A stretch of DNA of 64,000 bases from Bradyrhizobium xenonodulans. Its GTDB lineage: Bacteria; Pseudomonadota; Alphaproteobacteria; Rhizobiales; Xanthobacteraceae. Both the position numbers and the translations under genes were made by a program. Under the pieces are notes generated by a model that ran no database searches, had not been told where the DNA came from, and saw only the letters and a list, made by a program, of their open reading frames with translations. The DNA is taken from assembly GCF_027594865.1 (NCBI RefSeq), contig NZ_CP089391.1:4494501-4558500 (forward strand), given 5' to 3'. Positions 1-9,032 of the stretch are shown here, one piece after another. Numbering within the stretch: the stretch's first letter is position 1; every line of letters starts with the position of its first letter.

Positions 1-51
1 TCCGAGATTGGGAAGCGATTGAAGAGGCGATGTGGTTGTCTAGAAAAAAGC

Positions 52-825
52 CTACGCCGCCGCGCGCTGGCGTTCGACCATGGCTTCGCCGAACGCCTCG
101 AACAGTTTTCGGTTGATCGGATTGCGCTGCGGGTCGTATTCGGCGTGCCATTGCACGCCGAGCGCGAAGGTCGGGGCCTCCGCGATGCGGATCGCCTCGA
201 TGGTGCCGTCTTCGGCGATGCCCTCGATCAGGACGCGCTTGCCGGGATCGAGGATGCCCTGCCCATGCAGCGAATTGACCCTGATCTTCTCACAGCCGAG
301 CAGCGTTGCGAACGCGCCTCCGGGCGTCAGGTCGACGTCGTGACGGTCGGCGAAGATCACGGTCGGATCGGGATGGATCTCGCCGTTCTCGAGCCTCGGC
401 ATCCGGTGGTTCATGCGGCCGGGGATTTCGCGGATCTCGGGATGCAGCGAGCCGCCGAAGGCGACATTCATCTCCTGGAGGCCGCGGCAGATGCCGAACA
501 GCGGAATGCCGCGGGCGACGCAGGCGACCGACAGCGCCAGCGCGACCTCGTCGCGATGGATGTCGTAGGGCTCGTGCCGCTCACACGGATCGACATTGAA
601 TCGGGTCGGATGGACGTTGGCCCGGGCGCCGGTGAGCACGATTCCGTCGACCACGTCGAGCAGCGCGGCAATATCGGTGATGTCGGGCGCGCCCGCGAAC
701 ATCATCGGCAAGCCGCCCGAGACCTCGGCGACGGCGCGCAAATTGCGCTCGCCGACCATCTGGACCTGAAATCGATTTTCGACGCGATGGGCATTCCCGA
801 TCACGCCGACGACCGCCTTTCTCAT
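52..825 (-). CDS. Gamma-glutamyl-GABA hydrolase family protein (class I glutamine amidotransferase, peptidase C26)
   Basis: 257 aa, the usual size for PuuD-like enzymes, which cleave the gamma-glutamyl bond of gamma-glutamyl-GABA or related amides in the cytoplasm during putrescine or amine breakdown. The nucleophile elbow GICRGLQ (Cys near residue 113) and the late VQWHAEYD motif supply the Cys-His-Glu triad of class I GATases. The N-terminal VGVIGNAHR strand fits the family. No partner synthetase lies next to it, so the exact substrate is unknown. It is read leftwards, with about 250 bp separating it from the divergent transporter gene. ATG start preceded by GGAACGGGAG. Confidence 0.88.
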   Translation of the reverse strand: MRKAVVGVIGNAHRVENRFQVQMVGERNLRAVAEVSGGLPMMFAGAPDITDIAALLDVVDGIVLTGARANVHPTRFNVDPCERHEPYDIHRDEVALALSVACVARGIPLFGICRGLQEMNVAFGGSLHPEIREIPGRMNHRMPRLENGEIHPDPTVIFADRHDVDLTPGGAFATLLGCEKIRVNSLHGQGILDPGKRVLIEGIAEDGTIEAIRIAEAPTFALGVQWHAEYDPQRNPINRKLFEAFGEAMVERQRAAA

Positions 826-1075
826 CTCCCGTTCCGACCTCCCGCCGAAAAAGATTCTCTGAGGATGCCCTCGGGATGGAACAAATTCAACAGAAGGGAT
901 CGCGGGACGGCAATGCTATTTTCGCGCAAATGCCCGGCCGGAGCGGCCGCGGCGCCCTCGGTAGCGTTGCCCGCGCGGCCCTGGACGCCTCAAATCGCGC
1001 CGGAGCCCGGCTTGATCCGAGGGAGGATTTCGCGAAAGAGTGCCTCCACGCCGGCCCCCTTGAAAAGGACATGAT

Positions 1076-2215
1076 GTGACGATTCCCAGAGACGAATGGT
1101 CCCGGACCCGCGCCGATCTGGCCTGGGCCATTTCGGTCGGGGGCATCAGTGTCGTGCTGTTCACGGCCATGCTGGTCTTCACCTGGTATTTTGCCGCCAC
1201 CCTGCTCCTGATTTTCACCGGCATGCTGCTCGGCGTCGGCCTCAACGCGCTGACGGGCGCGCTCGGCCGCCGCGTGCACCTGCCCCATGCGGTCCGGCTC
1301 GCGATCGTCTGCGTCGCGCTCGCCGTGCTGCTCGCGGGCGTTGCCTATCTCGGCGGCGCCACCATCGCCGATCAGGCGTCGGTGCTGAGCAAGACCATCA
1401 AGTCGCAGATCAGCAACGTTCGCTCCTTCCTCGAGAACCACGGCATCGACACCAGCTTTTTCGATCTCGGCAACGCTGCGTCCGATTCCGCCGCCGCTGC
1501 CCCGTCGGACTCGACGCCCTCACCTGCAGCGGCCTCACGCCCGCCCCTGCCCGGCGCCGGCGCGCTGGCCTCGAGCGGCGGAGCGATCGTGAGCCAGACC
1601 TTCAAGCTGCTGCTCGGCACCATCCACGGTGTGGGAAACATCTTCATCGTGCTGTTCCTGGGGCTGGCCTTTGCCGCCCAGCCCAGCGTCTATCACGACG
1701 GCCTGTTGTTCCTGGCCCCGGCCCGGCACCGCACCCGCATCACCCTCGTCATCGACCGGATCAGCGAGACGCTGGAGCGCTGGCTGATCGCACAAATCAC
1801 CGTCATGCTCGCGGTCGGTGTGGTCACCTGGATCGGGCTTGCCGCCATCGGCATCCCCGGCTCGTTCATCCTGGGGATCCAGGCCGGCCTGCTCGCCTTC
1901 ATCCCGACCGTGGGCGCCATCATCGCCGGCGTCGTCGTGGTGCTGGCGAGCCTCGCCTCGGGCTGGATTCCGGCGCTGTCGGCCTTTCTCCTCTTCATGG
2001 GTGTCCATGCCCTGGAGAGCTATGTGCTGACGCCGATCCTGCAGCGGCAGGCGCTCGACATCCCGCCGGCCACGCTGTTCGCGTTCCAGATCCTGCTCGG
2101 CGTTGTGTTCGGCATCTGGGGCCTGGCGCTGGCGCTGCCACTGGTCGCCATCGCCAAGGTCATGATCGACCATTTCAAGACGTATGAGGCGCCGCCTTTG
2201 GCGGAGGCGGCGTAA
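1076..2215 (+). CDS. AI-2E family transporter (YdiK/PerM-like membrane protein)
   Basis: 379-aa polytopic inner-membrane protein with about seven to eight hydrophobic segments. It has the family layout of N-terminal helices, a less hydrophobic central domain (residues about 105-190, here with a Ser/Pro/Ala-rich low-complexity stretch), and a conserved C-terminal helix group containing AGLLAFIPTVG and LPLVAIAKV. Family members export small molecules or ions; actual substrates are mostly unproven. I use the GTG start at 1076, which follows GAAAAGGAC, because no better ATG exists before the first helix. Confidence 0.88.
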   Translation: MTIPRDEWSRTRADLAWAISVGGISVVLFTAMLVFTWYFAATLLLIFTGMLLGVGLNALTGALGRRVHLPHAVRLAIVCVALAVLLAGVAYLGGATIADQASVLSKTIKSQISNVRSFLENHGIDTSFFDLGNAASDSAAAAPSDSTPSPAAASRPPLPGAGALASSGGAIVSQTFKLLLGTIHGVGNIFIVLFLGLAFAAQPSVYHDGLLFLAPARHRTRITLVIDRISETLERWLIAQITVMLAVGVVTWIGLAAIGIPGSFILGIQAGLLAFIPTVGAIIAGVVVVLASLASGWIPALSAFLLFMGVHALESYVLTPILQRQALDIPPATLFAFQILLGVVFGIWGLALALPLVAIAKVMIDHFKTYEAPPLAEAA

Positions 2216-2218
2216 TCC

Positions 2219-2524
2219 TCAGGTCGTCAGCACGGTCTCGGTGTGCTCGACGTCCGGGGGCGCGGCAAAATACTGGCCGACGAGGCCGCGCCATTCGGTG
2301 AAATTCTCCGAGCCGCGGAAATCGACGGTGTGGTTTTCCAGCGTCGCCCATTTCACCATCAGCCGGTAACGCTGCGGCTTCTCGATCGATTTGTGCAGCT
2401 CGAAGCCGTGAAAGCCCTTGGAGCGGCCGAAGGCGGCCTTGGCCTTGGCGACGGCCGCCTCAAAATCCTTCTCGCTGCCCGGCTTGACGTCGATTTGCGC
2501 GATCTCGGTGATCATCGTTTCCAC
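2219..2524 (-). CDS. Antibiotic biosynthesis monooxygenase (ABM) domain protein
   Basis: 101-aa ferredoxin-like alpha/beta protein of the ABM superfamily. The pattern ITEIAQIDVKPGSEKDFE, then FHGFELHKSIEKP and YRLMVKWATLENH, is typical of this dimeric fold, which includes cofactor-free monooxygenases and heme-degrading enzymes. No heme-ligand assignment can be made, so the activity is unknown. It ends 4 bp from the stop of the convergent AI-2E transporter. A start at the second Met (2515) is equally possible. Confidence 0.8.
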   Translation of the reverse strand: METMITEIAQIDVKPGSEKDFEAAVAKAKAAFGRSKGFHGFELHKSIEKPQRYRLMVKWATLENHTVDFRGSENFTEWRGLVGQYFAAPPDVEHTETVLTT

Positions 2525-2559
2525 CCTTTTTGCTCGATGGGCGTGTCTACCGCAGGCAT

Positions 2560-2590
2560 GAAAAAAGAAAAAGGCGCCGAAACGGCGCCC
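2560..2590 (-). terminator. Rho-independent terminator of the small membrane protein gene
   Basis: On the minus strand GGCGCC-GTTT-CGGCGCC is followed by a T-rich tail (TTTTTCTTTTTT). It lies 25 bp after the stop of the 78-aa gene at 2615-2851. Confidence 0.75.
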
Positions 2591-2614
2591 TGCTCGGCCA
2601 AAATGCGGGTGCTC

Positions 2615-2851
2615 TCAGGCGAACAGCAGCGCGCTGCCTGCGACGATCAGCGCACAACCGATGAACAGCGCGAGCGGCCAGTAGTTGCGGCCTTGCGTGT
2701 ATCGCCCCTGCGCGCGGCGCTCGGCGATCAACGCGCTCTCGTATTCATCCGCGGTCGAGAACAGGCAGGCGAAGCCGCTGCGCGCCGAGGCAGCTTGGGC
2801 TTCAAGCGACATCAGGGCAGCCTGCGGGTTCTGTCGACGGATCGATTCCAT
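2615..2851 (-). CDS. Small single-pass membrane protein, unknown function
   Basis: 78 aa. The N-terminal half is charged and soluble (RRQNPQAALMSLEAQ). One C-terminal transmembrane helix follows (about residues 58-77, WPLALFIGCALIVAGSALL) and ends at the C terminus, so it resembles a tail-anchored protein. I do not recognise a family. A clear terminator sits just downstream, which supports a real monocistronic gene. Confidence 0.6.
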   Translation of the reverse strand: MESIRRQNPQAALMSLEAQAASARSGFACLFSTADEYESALIAERRAQGRYTQGRNYWPLALFIGCALIVAGSALLFA

Positions 2852-2908
2852 GACCGCAATGGTAGGGACCGAATGGTAAACAGAGACTTACCGCAAGCTG
2901 TCCTCGCC

Positions 2909-4129
2909 TCAGGCCGTGGCCGGACGCGCCTGCGGCGCACCGACCCGCGCGGCGCTCTGACGCCGCCAGTTCTCCAGCGACAGCGGCAGCTCCTCCGCCG
3001 CCTCGACGCGGTTACGGCCGCCGCGCTTGGCCTGGTAGAGCGCGGTGTCGGCCGAGGCCAGGAGCACCTCGAGCTCGGTGCCCGCCGGACCACCGGCGAC
3101 GCCGATGCTGACGGTGGTGTCGACCGGGCCTTCATCGACGACGACGCCGGAGGTCTCGAACGCCTCGCGCACGCGCTCGGCAACGAGCACACCCTCCTCC
3201 AGCGAGCACGGCAGCAGCGCCGCGAACTCCTCGCCGCCGACGCGGCCGGAGAGATCGGTCATGCGCAGATTGCTGACGACGACGGTCGAGAACAGCTTCA
3301 GCATCTCGTCGCCGGCAGGATGGCCGAAGCGGTCGTTGATCGATTTGAAGTGGTCGATGTCGAAGATCATCACGGTCACGGGACGGCCGGCCTTGGCCTC
3401 GCGCTCGATCACGCGTCCGCAGGCTTCGGAGAAGCCGCGGCGGTTGAGCATGCCGGTCAGGGGATCGGTGGACGCGGCGGTGCGGTGCGCCGTCACCGTG
3501 CGCTCGGACACCAGCATGAAGATCACGAACACGGTGCCGACGGCATAGAGCACCAGCTCGACCGCGAACACGGTGACCCAGATGCTCGAGGAGAAAGCGG
3601 CATCATGCGGGCGCAGGAAGCTGCCGAGCAGGATCGGCAGCATCAGCACGCAGCCGTGCATCACCGGCACCACGAAGGCCGGCCAGCGCCGTTGCAGGCT
3701 CTTGCGCCGTTCGACCCAGAGCTCGCTCGCGGTCAGCGCCGCATAGATCGAGACGATGCCGGCGCCGACGATCATGCGCAGCATCGACGCCGTGGGATCG
3801 AGCAGCGTGGCGGCCGCGGCCCAGGCGAGCGCGCCGACCAGGAGCCCCGGCCAGTTCGGCTTGCGGCCGTGGAAGACGCGCGCCGCATTCCACACCATGC
3901 CGCAGGCCACGAAGCCGACCGCATTCAGCGCGAGATAGAGATGCGGGCCGAGCTTGTCGCCGGCCGCAGTCCACAGCGCGACGGAAGCAGCGCCGAGGAG
4001 ATACGCGGTGCCCCACCATTTCAGCGCGGGACTGTTCTCCTGCCTGCCGAAAAACACCATCATGGCGCCGAGCAGTGCGGCAACCATGGTGGCAACCAAA
4101 TAGAGCGTGATGCTATCGAGCGACATCAT
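2909..4129 (-). CDS. Diguanylate cyclase, membrane-anchored GGDEF protein
   Basis: 406 aa from the chosen ATG at 4129, which follows AAGGGGGCC at good spacing; the longer frame back to 4192 has no ribosome site. Residues 1-210 form about six to seven transmembrane helices of a MHYT/MASE-like sensor region. The C-terminal GGDEF domain has the signature VGGEEFAALL, a catalytically competent GGEEF variant, after the DPLTGMLNRRGF start motif. It should make cyclic di-GMP at the membrane. No EAL domain is present, and no obvious RxxD inhibitory site stands out just before GGEEF (the sequence is RMTDLSGR). Confidence 0.9.
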   Translation of the reverse strand: MMSLDSITLYLVATMVAALLGAMMVFFGRQENSPALKWWGTAYLLGAASVALWTAAGDKLGPHLYLALNAVGFVACGMVWNAARVFHGRKPNWPGLLVGALAWAAAATLLDPTASMLRMIVGAGIVSIYAALTASELWVERRKSLQRRWPAFVVPVMHGCVLMLPILLGSFLRPHDAAFSSSIWVTVFAVELVLYAVGTVFVIFMLVSERTVTAHRTAASTDPLTGMLNRRGFSEACGRVIEREAKAGRPVTVMIFDIDHFKSINDRFGHPAGDEMLKLFSTVVVSNLRMTDLSGRVGGEEFAALLPCSLEEGVLVAERVREAFETSGVVVDEGPVDTTVSIGVAGGPAGTELEVLLASADTALYQAKRGGRNRVEAAEELPLSLENWRRQSAARVGAPQARPATA

Positions 4130-4286
4130 GTCGGCCCCCTTGAAAACATAGCAGTTACGCGATCGGCCCAGCCGACTTGCGCGCCCTTCCAAATGCGACG
4201 CTATGTCTCGCGGGTTCCATTCAGGTTTTCACGCGGGCCCAAGTTTTCGGGAAACACGTCATCAATTTGCGTACAAACGAACAACA

Positions 4287-4314
4287 AAAAGGGCGCTGAA
4301 ATCAGCGCCCTTTT
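4287..4314 (-). terminator. Terminator after rpsI
   Basis: Perfect 13-bp inverted repeat AAAAGGGCGCTGA / TCAGCGCCCTTTT with a two-base loop, 45 bp beyond the rpsI stop. T tracts on both strands make it bidirectional. Confidence 0.85.
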
Positions 4315-4358
4315 GCATCTCATTGGAGCCGCTTTCGCGGCGAATGCGACCGAAGCGA

Positions 4359-4838
4359 TTAACGCTTCGAGAACTGGAAGGACCGGCGGGCCTTGGCCTT
4401 GCCGTACTTCTTGCGCTCGACCACGCGCGAGTCGCGGGTCAGGAAGCCGCCCTTCTTGAGCACGGTGCGCAGCTCCGGCTCGAAATAGGTGAGCGCCTTG
4501 GAGATGCCGTGACGGACGGCACCGGCCTGACCGGACAGACCGCCGCCGGCGACGGTGCAGACCACGTCGTACTGGCCGGAACGCGCGGCCACCGAGAACG
4601 GCTGCTCGATCATCATGCGCAGCACGGGACGGGCGAAATAGACCTCGACCTCGCGCGAGTTGACCGTGACCTTGCCGGCACCCGGCTTGATCCAGACGCG
4701 GGCGACCGCGTCCTTGCGCTTGCCGGTGGCATAGGCGCGATTGAACTTGTCGACCTTCTTCTCGTGCTTGGGCGCGTCAGGCGCCGCAGCGGTCTTGAGC
4801 TGCGAGAGCTGGTCGAGCGACTGGATGGATTCGGCCAT
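4359..4838 (-). CDS. rpsI: 30S ribosomal protein S9
   Basis: 159 aa. The S9 core ([18 protein letters not shown], then [24 protein letters not shown]) ends in the invariant basic tail [17 protein letters not shown], which reaches the P-site tRNA. The roughly 30-residue N-terminal extension rich in Ala, Lys and Asp is normal in alphaproteobacteria. The ATG lies directly next to the rplM stop, so the two genes are translationally linked as in nearly all bacteria. Confidence 0.98.
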   Translation of the reverse strand: MAESIQSLDQLSQLKTAAAPDAPKHEKKVDKFNRAYATGKRKDAVARVWIKPGAGKVTVNSREVEVYFARPVLRMMIEQPFSVAARSGQYDVVCTVAGGGLSGQAGAVRHGISKALTYFEPELRTVLKKGGFLTRDSRVVERKKYGKAKARRSFQFSKR

Positions 4839-4839
4839 G

Positions 4840-5304
4840 TTATGCGGCCCTCGTGTTCTTGCGGTTCAACTTGGCGATGTCGATCTTCTCGGGCGTCTGG
4901 GCCTCGTGGGGATGATCGGCGCCGCCGTAAACACGGAGGTTGCCCATCTGGACGCGACCGAGGGGACCACGCGGGATCATGCGCTCGACGGCCTTCTCGA
5001 GCACGCGCTCGGGATGCTTGCCCTCGAGGATCTGGCGCGCGGTGCGCTCCTTGACGTGGCCGACATAGCCGGTGTGCTTGTAATAGGTCTTCTGCTCGCG
5101 CTTGCGACCGGTGAGGACCGCATGCTGCGCGTTGATGATGATGACGTTGTCGCCGCAATCAACGTGCGGGGTGTAGGTCGGGAGGTGCTTGCCGCGCAGG
5201 CGCATGGCAACGATGGTGGCGAGACGGCCGACGACCAGACCCTTGGCGTCGATCAGCACCCACTTCTTCGTCACCTCAGCCGGCTTTGCCGAAAAGGTTT
5301 TCAT
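4840..5304 (-). CDS. rplM: 50S ribosomal protein L13
   Basis: 154 aa from the ATG at 5304 ([15 protein letters not shown]); the upstream in-frame ATG codons lie in the leader. L13 hallmarks are visible: [16 protein letters not shown], the GD/NVIIINA strand, the [12 protein letters not shown] segment and [10 protein letters not shown]. It is the first gene of the rplM-rpsI operon, with a sigma-70-like promoter about 60 bp upstream and a terminator after rpsI. Confidence 0.98.
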   Translation of the reverse strand: MKTFSAKPAEVTKKWVLIDAKGLVVGRLATIVAMRLRGKHLPTYTPHVDCGDNVIIINAQHAVLTGRKREQKTYYKHTGYVGHVKERTARQILEGKHPERVLEKAVERMIPRGPLGRVQMGNLRVYGGADHPHEAQTPEKIDIAKLNRKNTRAA

Positions 5305-5361
5305 GTCAGAGTTTCCGTGGACGGGGAGCATCGGCGCGAACACCGCACCGGACTGCGCGGT

Positions 5362-5390
5362 TTTCTAGAGAAGAGACGCGTAACGGTCAA
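5362..5390 (-). promoter_or_regulatory. Predicted sigma-70-type promoter of rplM-rpsI
   Basis: On the minus strand TTGACC (-35), a 17-bp spacer and TAGAAA (-10) sit about 58 bp before the rplM start. Placement, spacing and the AT-rich flank support it; there is no experimental mapping. Confidence 0.5.
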
Positions 5391-5462
5391 TGCCCGACAA
5401 CGGAAATTATAACAGTAAAATCAAATACTTAAAAATATGGTGCTATATTACCTGCGAAAAGC

Positions 5463-5903
5463 TCAAACATTTGGAATGGAATAGGTCGAGGTGACATGGG
5501 CAATGGGATCGGGCGAGCTGCCGGACAGGAGCTTCACCTCCCCGACCGCGAGGCGCTTGCCGAGCTTGAGCAGCCGGGCTTCCGCCAGCACGTCCTGCCC
5601 GGGCTGGCCCTTGCGCAGGAAGTTGATGTTGAGATTGGTGGTGACCGCGAGCCCGACCGGCCCGATCGCGGACAGCAACACCACGTACATCGCGAAATCG
5701 GCCAGTGCCATCAGCGTCGGGCCGGACACGGTTCCGCCCGGCCGCAGCATCCTTTCGCTATAGCGCTGCCGCAGCAGGCAGGTCTGGCCGTCCGCGCTCT
5801 CGATCGTGATGTCGTCGCCGCTGAAGGCCTGGGGAAACTCGTCGCGGAGAAACTGCTCCACCTCCGCCACGCTCATTTTCGCCGATGCCATGCTGTTCCC
5901 CAC
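5463..5903 (-). CDS. PaaI-family acyl-CoA thioesterase (hotdog fold)
   Basis: 146 aa. It contains the hotdog-fold stretch RPGGTVSGPTLMALADFAMYVVLLSAIG followed by TTNLNINFLRKG, the usual thioesterase core in which the residue near the ALAD helix activates water. It probably hydrolyses small acyl-CoA esters as a housekeeping enzyme. It sits back to back with an enoyl-CoA hydratase gene, which suggests fatty-acid or aromatic-acid breakdown. Several N-terminal Met codons exist (5903, 5891, 5876), so the start is uncertain by a few residues. Confidence 0.85.
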   Translation of the reverse strand: MGNSMASAKMSVAEVEQFLRDEFPQAFSGDDITIESADGQTCLLRQRYSERMLRPGGTVSGPTLMALADFAMYVVLLSAIGPVGLAVTTNLNINFLRKGQPGQDVLAEARLLKLGKRLAVGEVKLLSGSSPDPIAHVTSTYSIPNV

Positions 5904-5977
5904 CCTCGCTTCACTGGCCCTGTTACATTAAGTTAGCTGTGTCATCCAATTGCAATCATCCAACGGAAATCGCGTCA

Positions 5978-6802
5978 ATGTCCGTCCAGGCCGCCCGCGC
6001 CCCCTCCCCGCAACCGCCGATCCTGCTGCGCGAGACCGTCGGCCCCATCGCGGTGCTGACGCTGAACCGGCCGGCCGCCCGCAACAGTCTGTCGGCCGCG
6101 ATGATCGCCGCCCTGCATGCCGAGCTCGACGGGATCCGCGACGACAAGGCGGTCCGCGGCGTCGTGATCGCCGCCAACGGCCCGGCCTTCTCCGCCGGCC
6201 ACGACATGAAGGAGCTGACCGCGCGCCGCACTGATCCGGATCGCGGCCGTGCCTTCTTCGCCGAGATGATGAACGCCTGCAGCGCGATGATGCAGGCGAT
6301 CGTGCATCTGCCGAAGCCCGTGATTGCATCCGTCCATGGCATCGCAACTGCGGCCGGCTGCCAGCTCGTGGCGAGCTGCGACCTCGCGATCGCATCGGAG
6401 GACGCAAAGTTCGCGACGCCCGGCGTCGATATCGGCCTGTTCTGCTCGACACCGATGGTGGCACTGTCGCGCAACGTGCCGCGCAAGCAGGCGATGGAGA
6501 TGCTGCTGACGGGCGAGCCGATCGAGGCCGACCGCGCCCGCGAGATTGGCCTCGTCAATCGTGTCGTGCCCGCCGGCTCCGAACTCGGCGCCGCGATCGA
6601 GCTCGCGCAACAGGTCGCGCTCAAATCCGCCTACACCGTCAAGCTCGGCAAGGAGGCGTTCTACCGCCAGGCCGAGATGAGCCTTGCGGAGGCCTATCGC
6701 TATGCCGCAGAGGTGATGACCGAGAACATGATGGCGCGCGACGCCGAGGAAGGCATCGGCGCATTCATCGAGAAGCGCACGCCGACATGGCGGGATGAAT
6801 AG
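5978..6802 (+). CDS. Enoyl-CoA hydratase/isomerase (crotonase family)
   Basis: 274 aa starting at ATG 5978. The longer frame back to 5885 overlaps the neighbouring gene's promoter region and encodes no conserved residues. Crotonase features are AGHDMKELT (oxyanion hole), IASVHGIATAAGCQLVASCDLAIA and the TPGVDIGLF loop. The usual first catalytic Glu at the end of the second block is replaced by Ala-Ala-Gly-Cys-Gln, so hydratase activity is not certain and an isomerase or another crotonase reaction is possible. It is divergent from the thioesterase. Confidence 0.88.
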   Translation: MSVQAARAPSPQPPILLRETVGPIAVLTLNRPAARNSLSAAMIAALHAELDGIRDDKAVRGVVIAANGPAFSAGHDMKELTARRTDPDRGRAFFAEMMNACSAMMQAIVHLPKPVIASVHGIATAAGCQLVASCDLAIASEDAKFATPGVDIGLFCSTPMVALSRNVPRKQAMEMLLTGEPIEADRAREIGLVNRVVPAGSELGAAIELAQQVALKSAYTVKLGKEAFYRQAEMSLAEAYRYAAEVMTENMMARDAEEGIGAFIEKRTPTWRDE

Positions 6803-6806
6803 TCAA

Positions 6807-6910
6807 CTCCTCATCCTGAGGAGCCGCGGGACGCGGCGTCTCGAAGGATGGAGGCCCGGCTGTGGCTTCATGGTTCGAGACGCGCGTGCCGCGCTCCTCA
6901 CCATGAGGGT
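6807..6910. repeat. Bradyrhizobium-type palindromic intergenic repeat
   Basis: Starts with CTCCTCATCCTGAGGAG and ends with GCTCCTCACCATGAGGG, with TCTCGAAGGATG and GGTTCGAGACGCG inside. This inverted element is familiar from many Bradyrhizobium intergenic regions (REP/BIME-like). Confidence 0.75.
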
Positions 6911-6925
6911 CAGAGAAAGAAAAAG

Positions 6926-7510
6926 ATGAACCACGACGCCTATCCCGACAATTACATCCGCGGCATCCTCAACAGCGTGAAGTCGATCGCGATGGTCGGC
7001 GCCTCGCCGGTCAACGTGCGGCCGAGCTATTTCGCGTTCAAATATCTGGCACAGCGCGGCTACGACATGATCCCGGTCAATCCCGGCCATGTCGGCAAGG
7101 AGCTGCTCGGAAAACCCTTCGTCGCCTCGCTCTCCGACATCGACCGTCCCATCGACATGATCGACATCTTCCGCAACTCCAGCCACATCATGCCGGTGGT
7201 CGAGGAAGCGCTCACGCTCGATCCGCTGCCGAAAGTGATCTGGATGCAGCTTGGTGCGCGCGATGAGGCAGCGGCGGCGAAAGCGGAATCGGTCGGCATC
7301 AAGGTGGTGATGAACCGCTGCCCCAAGATCGAATATGGCCGCCTGTCCTCCGAGATCTCCTGGATGGGCGTGAATTCGCGCACGCTGAGTTCCAAGCGGG
7401 CGCCGGCACCGACGCAGGGCATGCGGCTATCCCTCAATCGGATGAGTGTCGGCGGCGGCGACACTGCGGCCTCCGATCGCGCGGCCAAAAACAAGACCGA
7501 GCAAAGCTGA
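6926..7510 (+). CDS. CoA-binding domain protein (YccU-like)
   Basis: 194 aa. The Rossmann CoA-binding domain covers about residues 12-140: IAMVGASPVNVRPSYFAFKYL, then YDMIPVNPGHVGKELLGKPF and a late VVMNRCPKIEY, typical of COG1832 proteins. These bind CoA, but their cellular role is undefined. The ATG at 6926 follows a GAGAAAGAAAAAG stretch; the longer frame to 6848 would start inside the repeat. The C-terminal 50 residues are low-complexity. It precedes O-acetylhomoserine sulfhydrylase by 138 bp. Confidence 0.87.
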   Translation: MNHDAYPDNYIRGILNSVKSIAMVGASPVNVRPSYFAFKYLAQRGYDMIPVNPGHVGKELLGKPFVASLSDIDRPIDMIDIFRNSSHIMPVVEEALTLDPLPKVIWMQLGARDEAAAAKAESVGIKVVMNRCPKIEYGRLSSEISWMGVNSRTLSSKRAPAPTQGMRLSLNRMSVGGGDTAASDRAAKNKTEQS

Positions 7511-7648
7511 CGCAATCGCGAAGGATTCGTTTCGCGAACGCGACCATGCGTAGCAAGATCGTTCCCGAGTGACGCGGCGGCTTGACGGCAGCCGCGGCGC
7601 CGATCAGCATGCCGCGCGATTTCAGGCCACAAGAAATAGGACGCCCAA

Positions 7649-8929
7649 ATGAGCGATCGCCTTCCGGGATTTTCAACCCTCGCCGTGCATGCCGGTGCAC
7701 AGCCCGATCCCACGACCGGTGCGCGCGCTACGCCGATTTATCAAACGACCTCGTTCGTCTTCAACGACGCCGACCACGCCGCCTCGCTGTTCGGCCTGCA
7801 AGCGTTCGGCAACATCTATACGCGCATCGGCAACCCCACCAACGCGGTGCTCGAAGAGCGCGTTGCGGCGCTCGAAGGCGGCACGGCCGCGCTGGCGGTC
7901 GCCTCGGGCCATGCCGCACAGGTCGTGATTTTGCAGCAATTGCTCCAGCCCGGCGACGAGTTCATCGCCGCGCGAAAGCTCTATGGCGGCTCGATCAACC
8001 AGTTCACGCATGCGTTCAAGAGCTTTGGCTGGAACGTGGTGTGGGCCGATCCCGATGACATCGCGAGCTTCGAGCGTGCGGTGACGCCGCGCACGAAAGC
8101 GATCTTCATCGAGTCCATCGCCAATCCCGGCGGCAGCATCACCGACATCGAGGCGATCTCGACGGTGGCGAGCAAGGCGGGCGTGCCGCTGATCGTCGAC
8201 AACACGCTGGCCTCGCCCTATCTGATCCGACCGATCGACCACGGCGCCGACATCGTCGTCCACTCGCTGACGAAGTTTCTGGGCGGCCACGGCAACTCGC
8301 TCGGCGGCATCATCGTCGATGCCGGCACGTTCGACTGGTCCACGGGCGGCAAATATCCGATGCTGTCGGAGCCGCGGCCGGAATATCACGGCATCCGCCT
8401 CCAGGAGACCTTTGGCAATTTCGCCTTCGCGATCGCCTGCCGCGTGCTGGGCCTGCGTGACCTTGGCCCTGCGCTGTCGCCGTTCAATGCCTTCATGATC
8501 CTCACCGGCATCGAGACGCTGCCGCTGCGCATGCAGAAGCACTGCGACAACGCCAAGGCGGTGGCCGAATTCCTCGCCGGCCATCCGGCGGTGGCCTCGG
8601 TGAGCTATGCGGGCCTTGCGAGCGACAAGTACAACCAGCTCGCACGCAAATACGCGCCGAAGGGCGCGGGCGCCGTGTTCACCTTCAGCCTGAAGGGCGG
8701 CTATGACGCCGGCGTCAACCTGGTGTCGAAATTGCAGCTGTTCTCGCACCTCGCCAATGTCGGCGACACCCGCTCGCTGGTGATCCACCCGGCCTCGACC
8801 ACGCACAGCCAGCTCGACGACGCCGCCAAGGTGAAGTCCGGCGCCGGCCCCGACGTGGTGCGGCTCTCGATCGGCATCGAGGACAAGGAAGACCTGATCG
8901 CCGACCTGGAACAGGCGCTTGGCGCGTAA
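7649..8929 (+). CDS. metY: O-acetylhomoserine aminocarboxypropyltransferase (O-acetylhomoserine sulfhydrylase)
   Basis: 426 aa, the normal length of MetY. This PLP enzyme joins O-acetylhomoserine with sulfide to give homocysteine in methionine synthesis. Visible features are the N-terminal TLAVHAGAQPDPTTGARATPIYQTTSF, the YTRIGNPT substrate loop, and the PLP-lysine motif HSLTKFLGGHGNSLGG (Lys near residue 209). The C-terminal LVIHPASTTHSQL is also typical of the Cys/Met-metabolism family. GC-rich hairpins lie upstream, but I could not fit a SAM-II riboswitch. Confidence 0.95.
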   Translation: MSDRLPGFSTLAVHAGAQPDPTTGARATPIYQTTSFVFNDADHAASLFGLQAFGNIYTRIGNPTNAVLEERVAALEGGTAALAVASGHAAQVVILQQLLQPGDEFIAARKLYGGSINQFTHAFKSFGWNVVWADPDDIASFERAVTPRTKAIFIESIANPGGSITDIEAISTVASKAGVPLIVDNTLASPYLIRPIDHGADIVVHSLTKFLGGHGNSLGGIIVDAGTFDWSTGGKYPMLSEPRPEYHGIRLQETFGNFAFAIACRVLGLRDLGPALSPFNAFMILTGIETLPLRMQKHCDNAKAVAEFLAGHPAVASVSYAGLASDKYNQLARKYAPKGAGAVFTFSLKGGYDAGVNLVSKLQLFSHLANVGDTRSLVIHPASTTHSQLDDAAKVKSGAGPDVVRLSIGIEDKEDLIADLEQALGA

Positions 8930-8942
8930 TCGCCTGGCCGTG

Positions 8943-8967
8943 CCGGGGCGCAGAAAATGCGCCCCGG
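8943..8967 (+). terminator. Hairpin after metY
   Basis: CCGGGGCGCA-GAAAA-TGCGCCCCGG is a 10-bp perfect stem 14 bp after the stop. The T tail is short (GGTTAA), so termination strength is uncertain. Confidence 0.55.
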
Positions 8968-9032
8968 TTAACAGTCATTAACCATACCGGCCCCATAGAT
9001 CGTCTTTGGATCGCCCTTTTGATTCGGAGCCG

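Noticed and set aside
2243..4459. 738-codon plus-strand open frame
   Set aside because: It lies antisense to the GGDEF, ABM and small membrane genes and has the Arg/His/Asp-rich composition of a GC-rich shadow frame.
7511..7648. Possible SAM-II riboswitch before metY
   Set aside because: The stretch has GC-rich inverted repeats and a GGCTTG-like bit, but I could not find the conserved pseudoknot elements in the right order.
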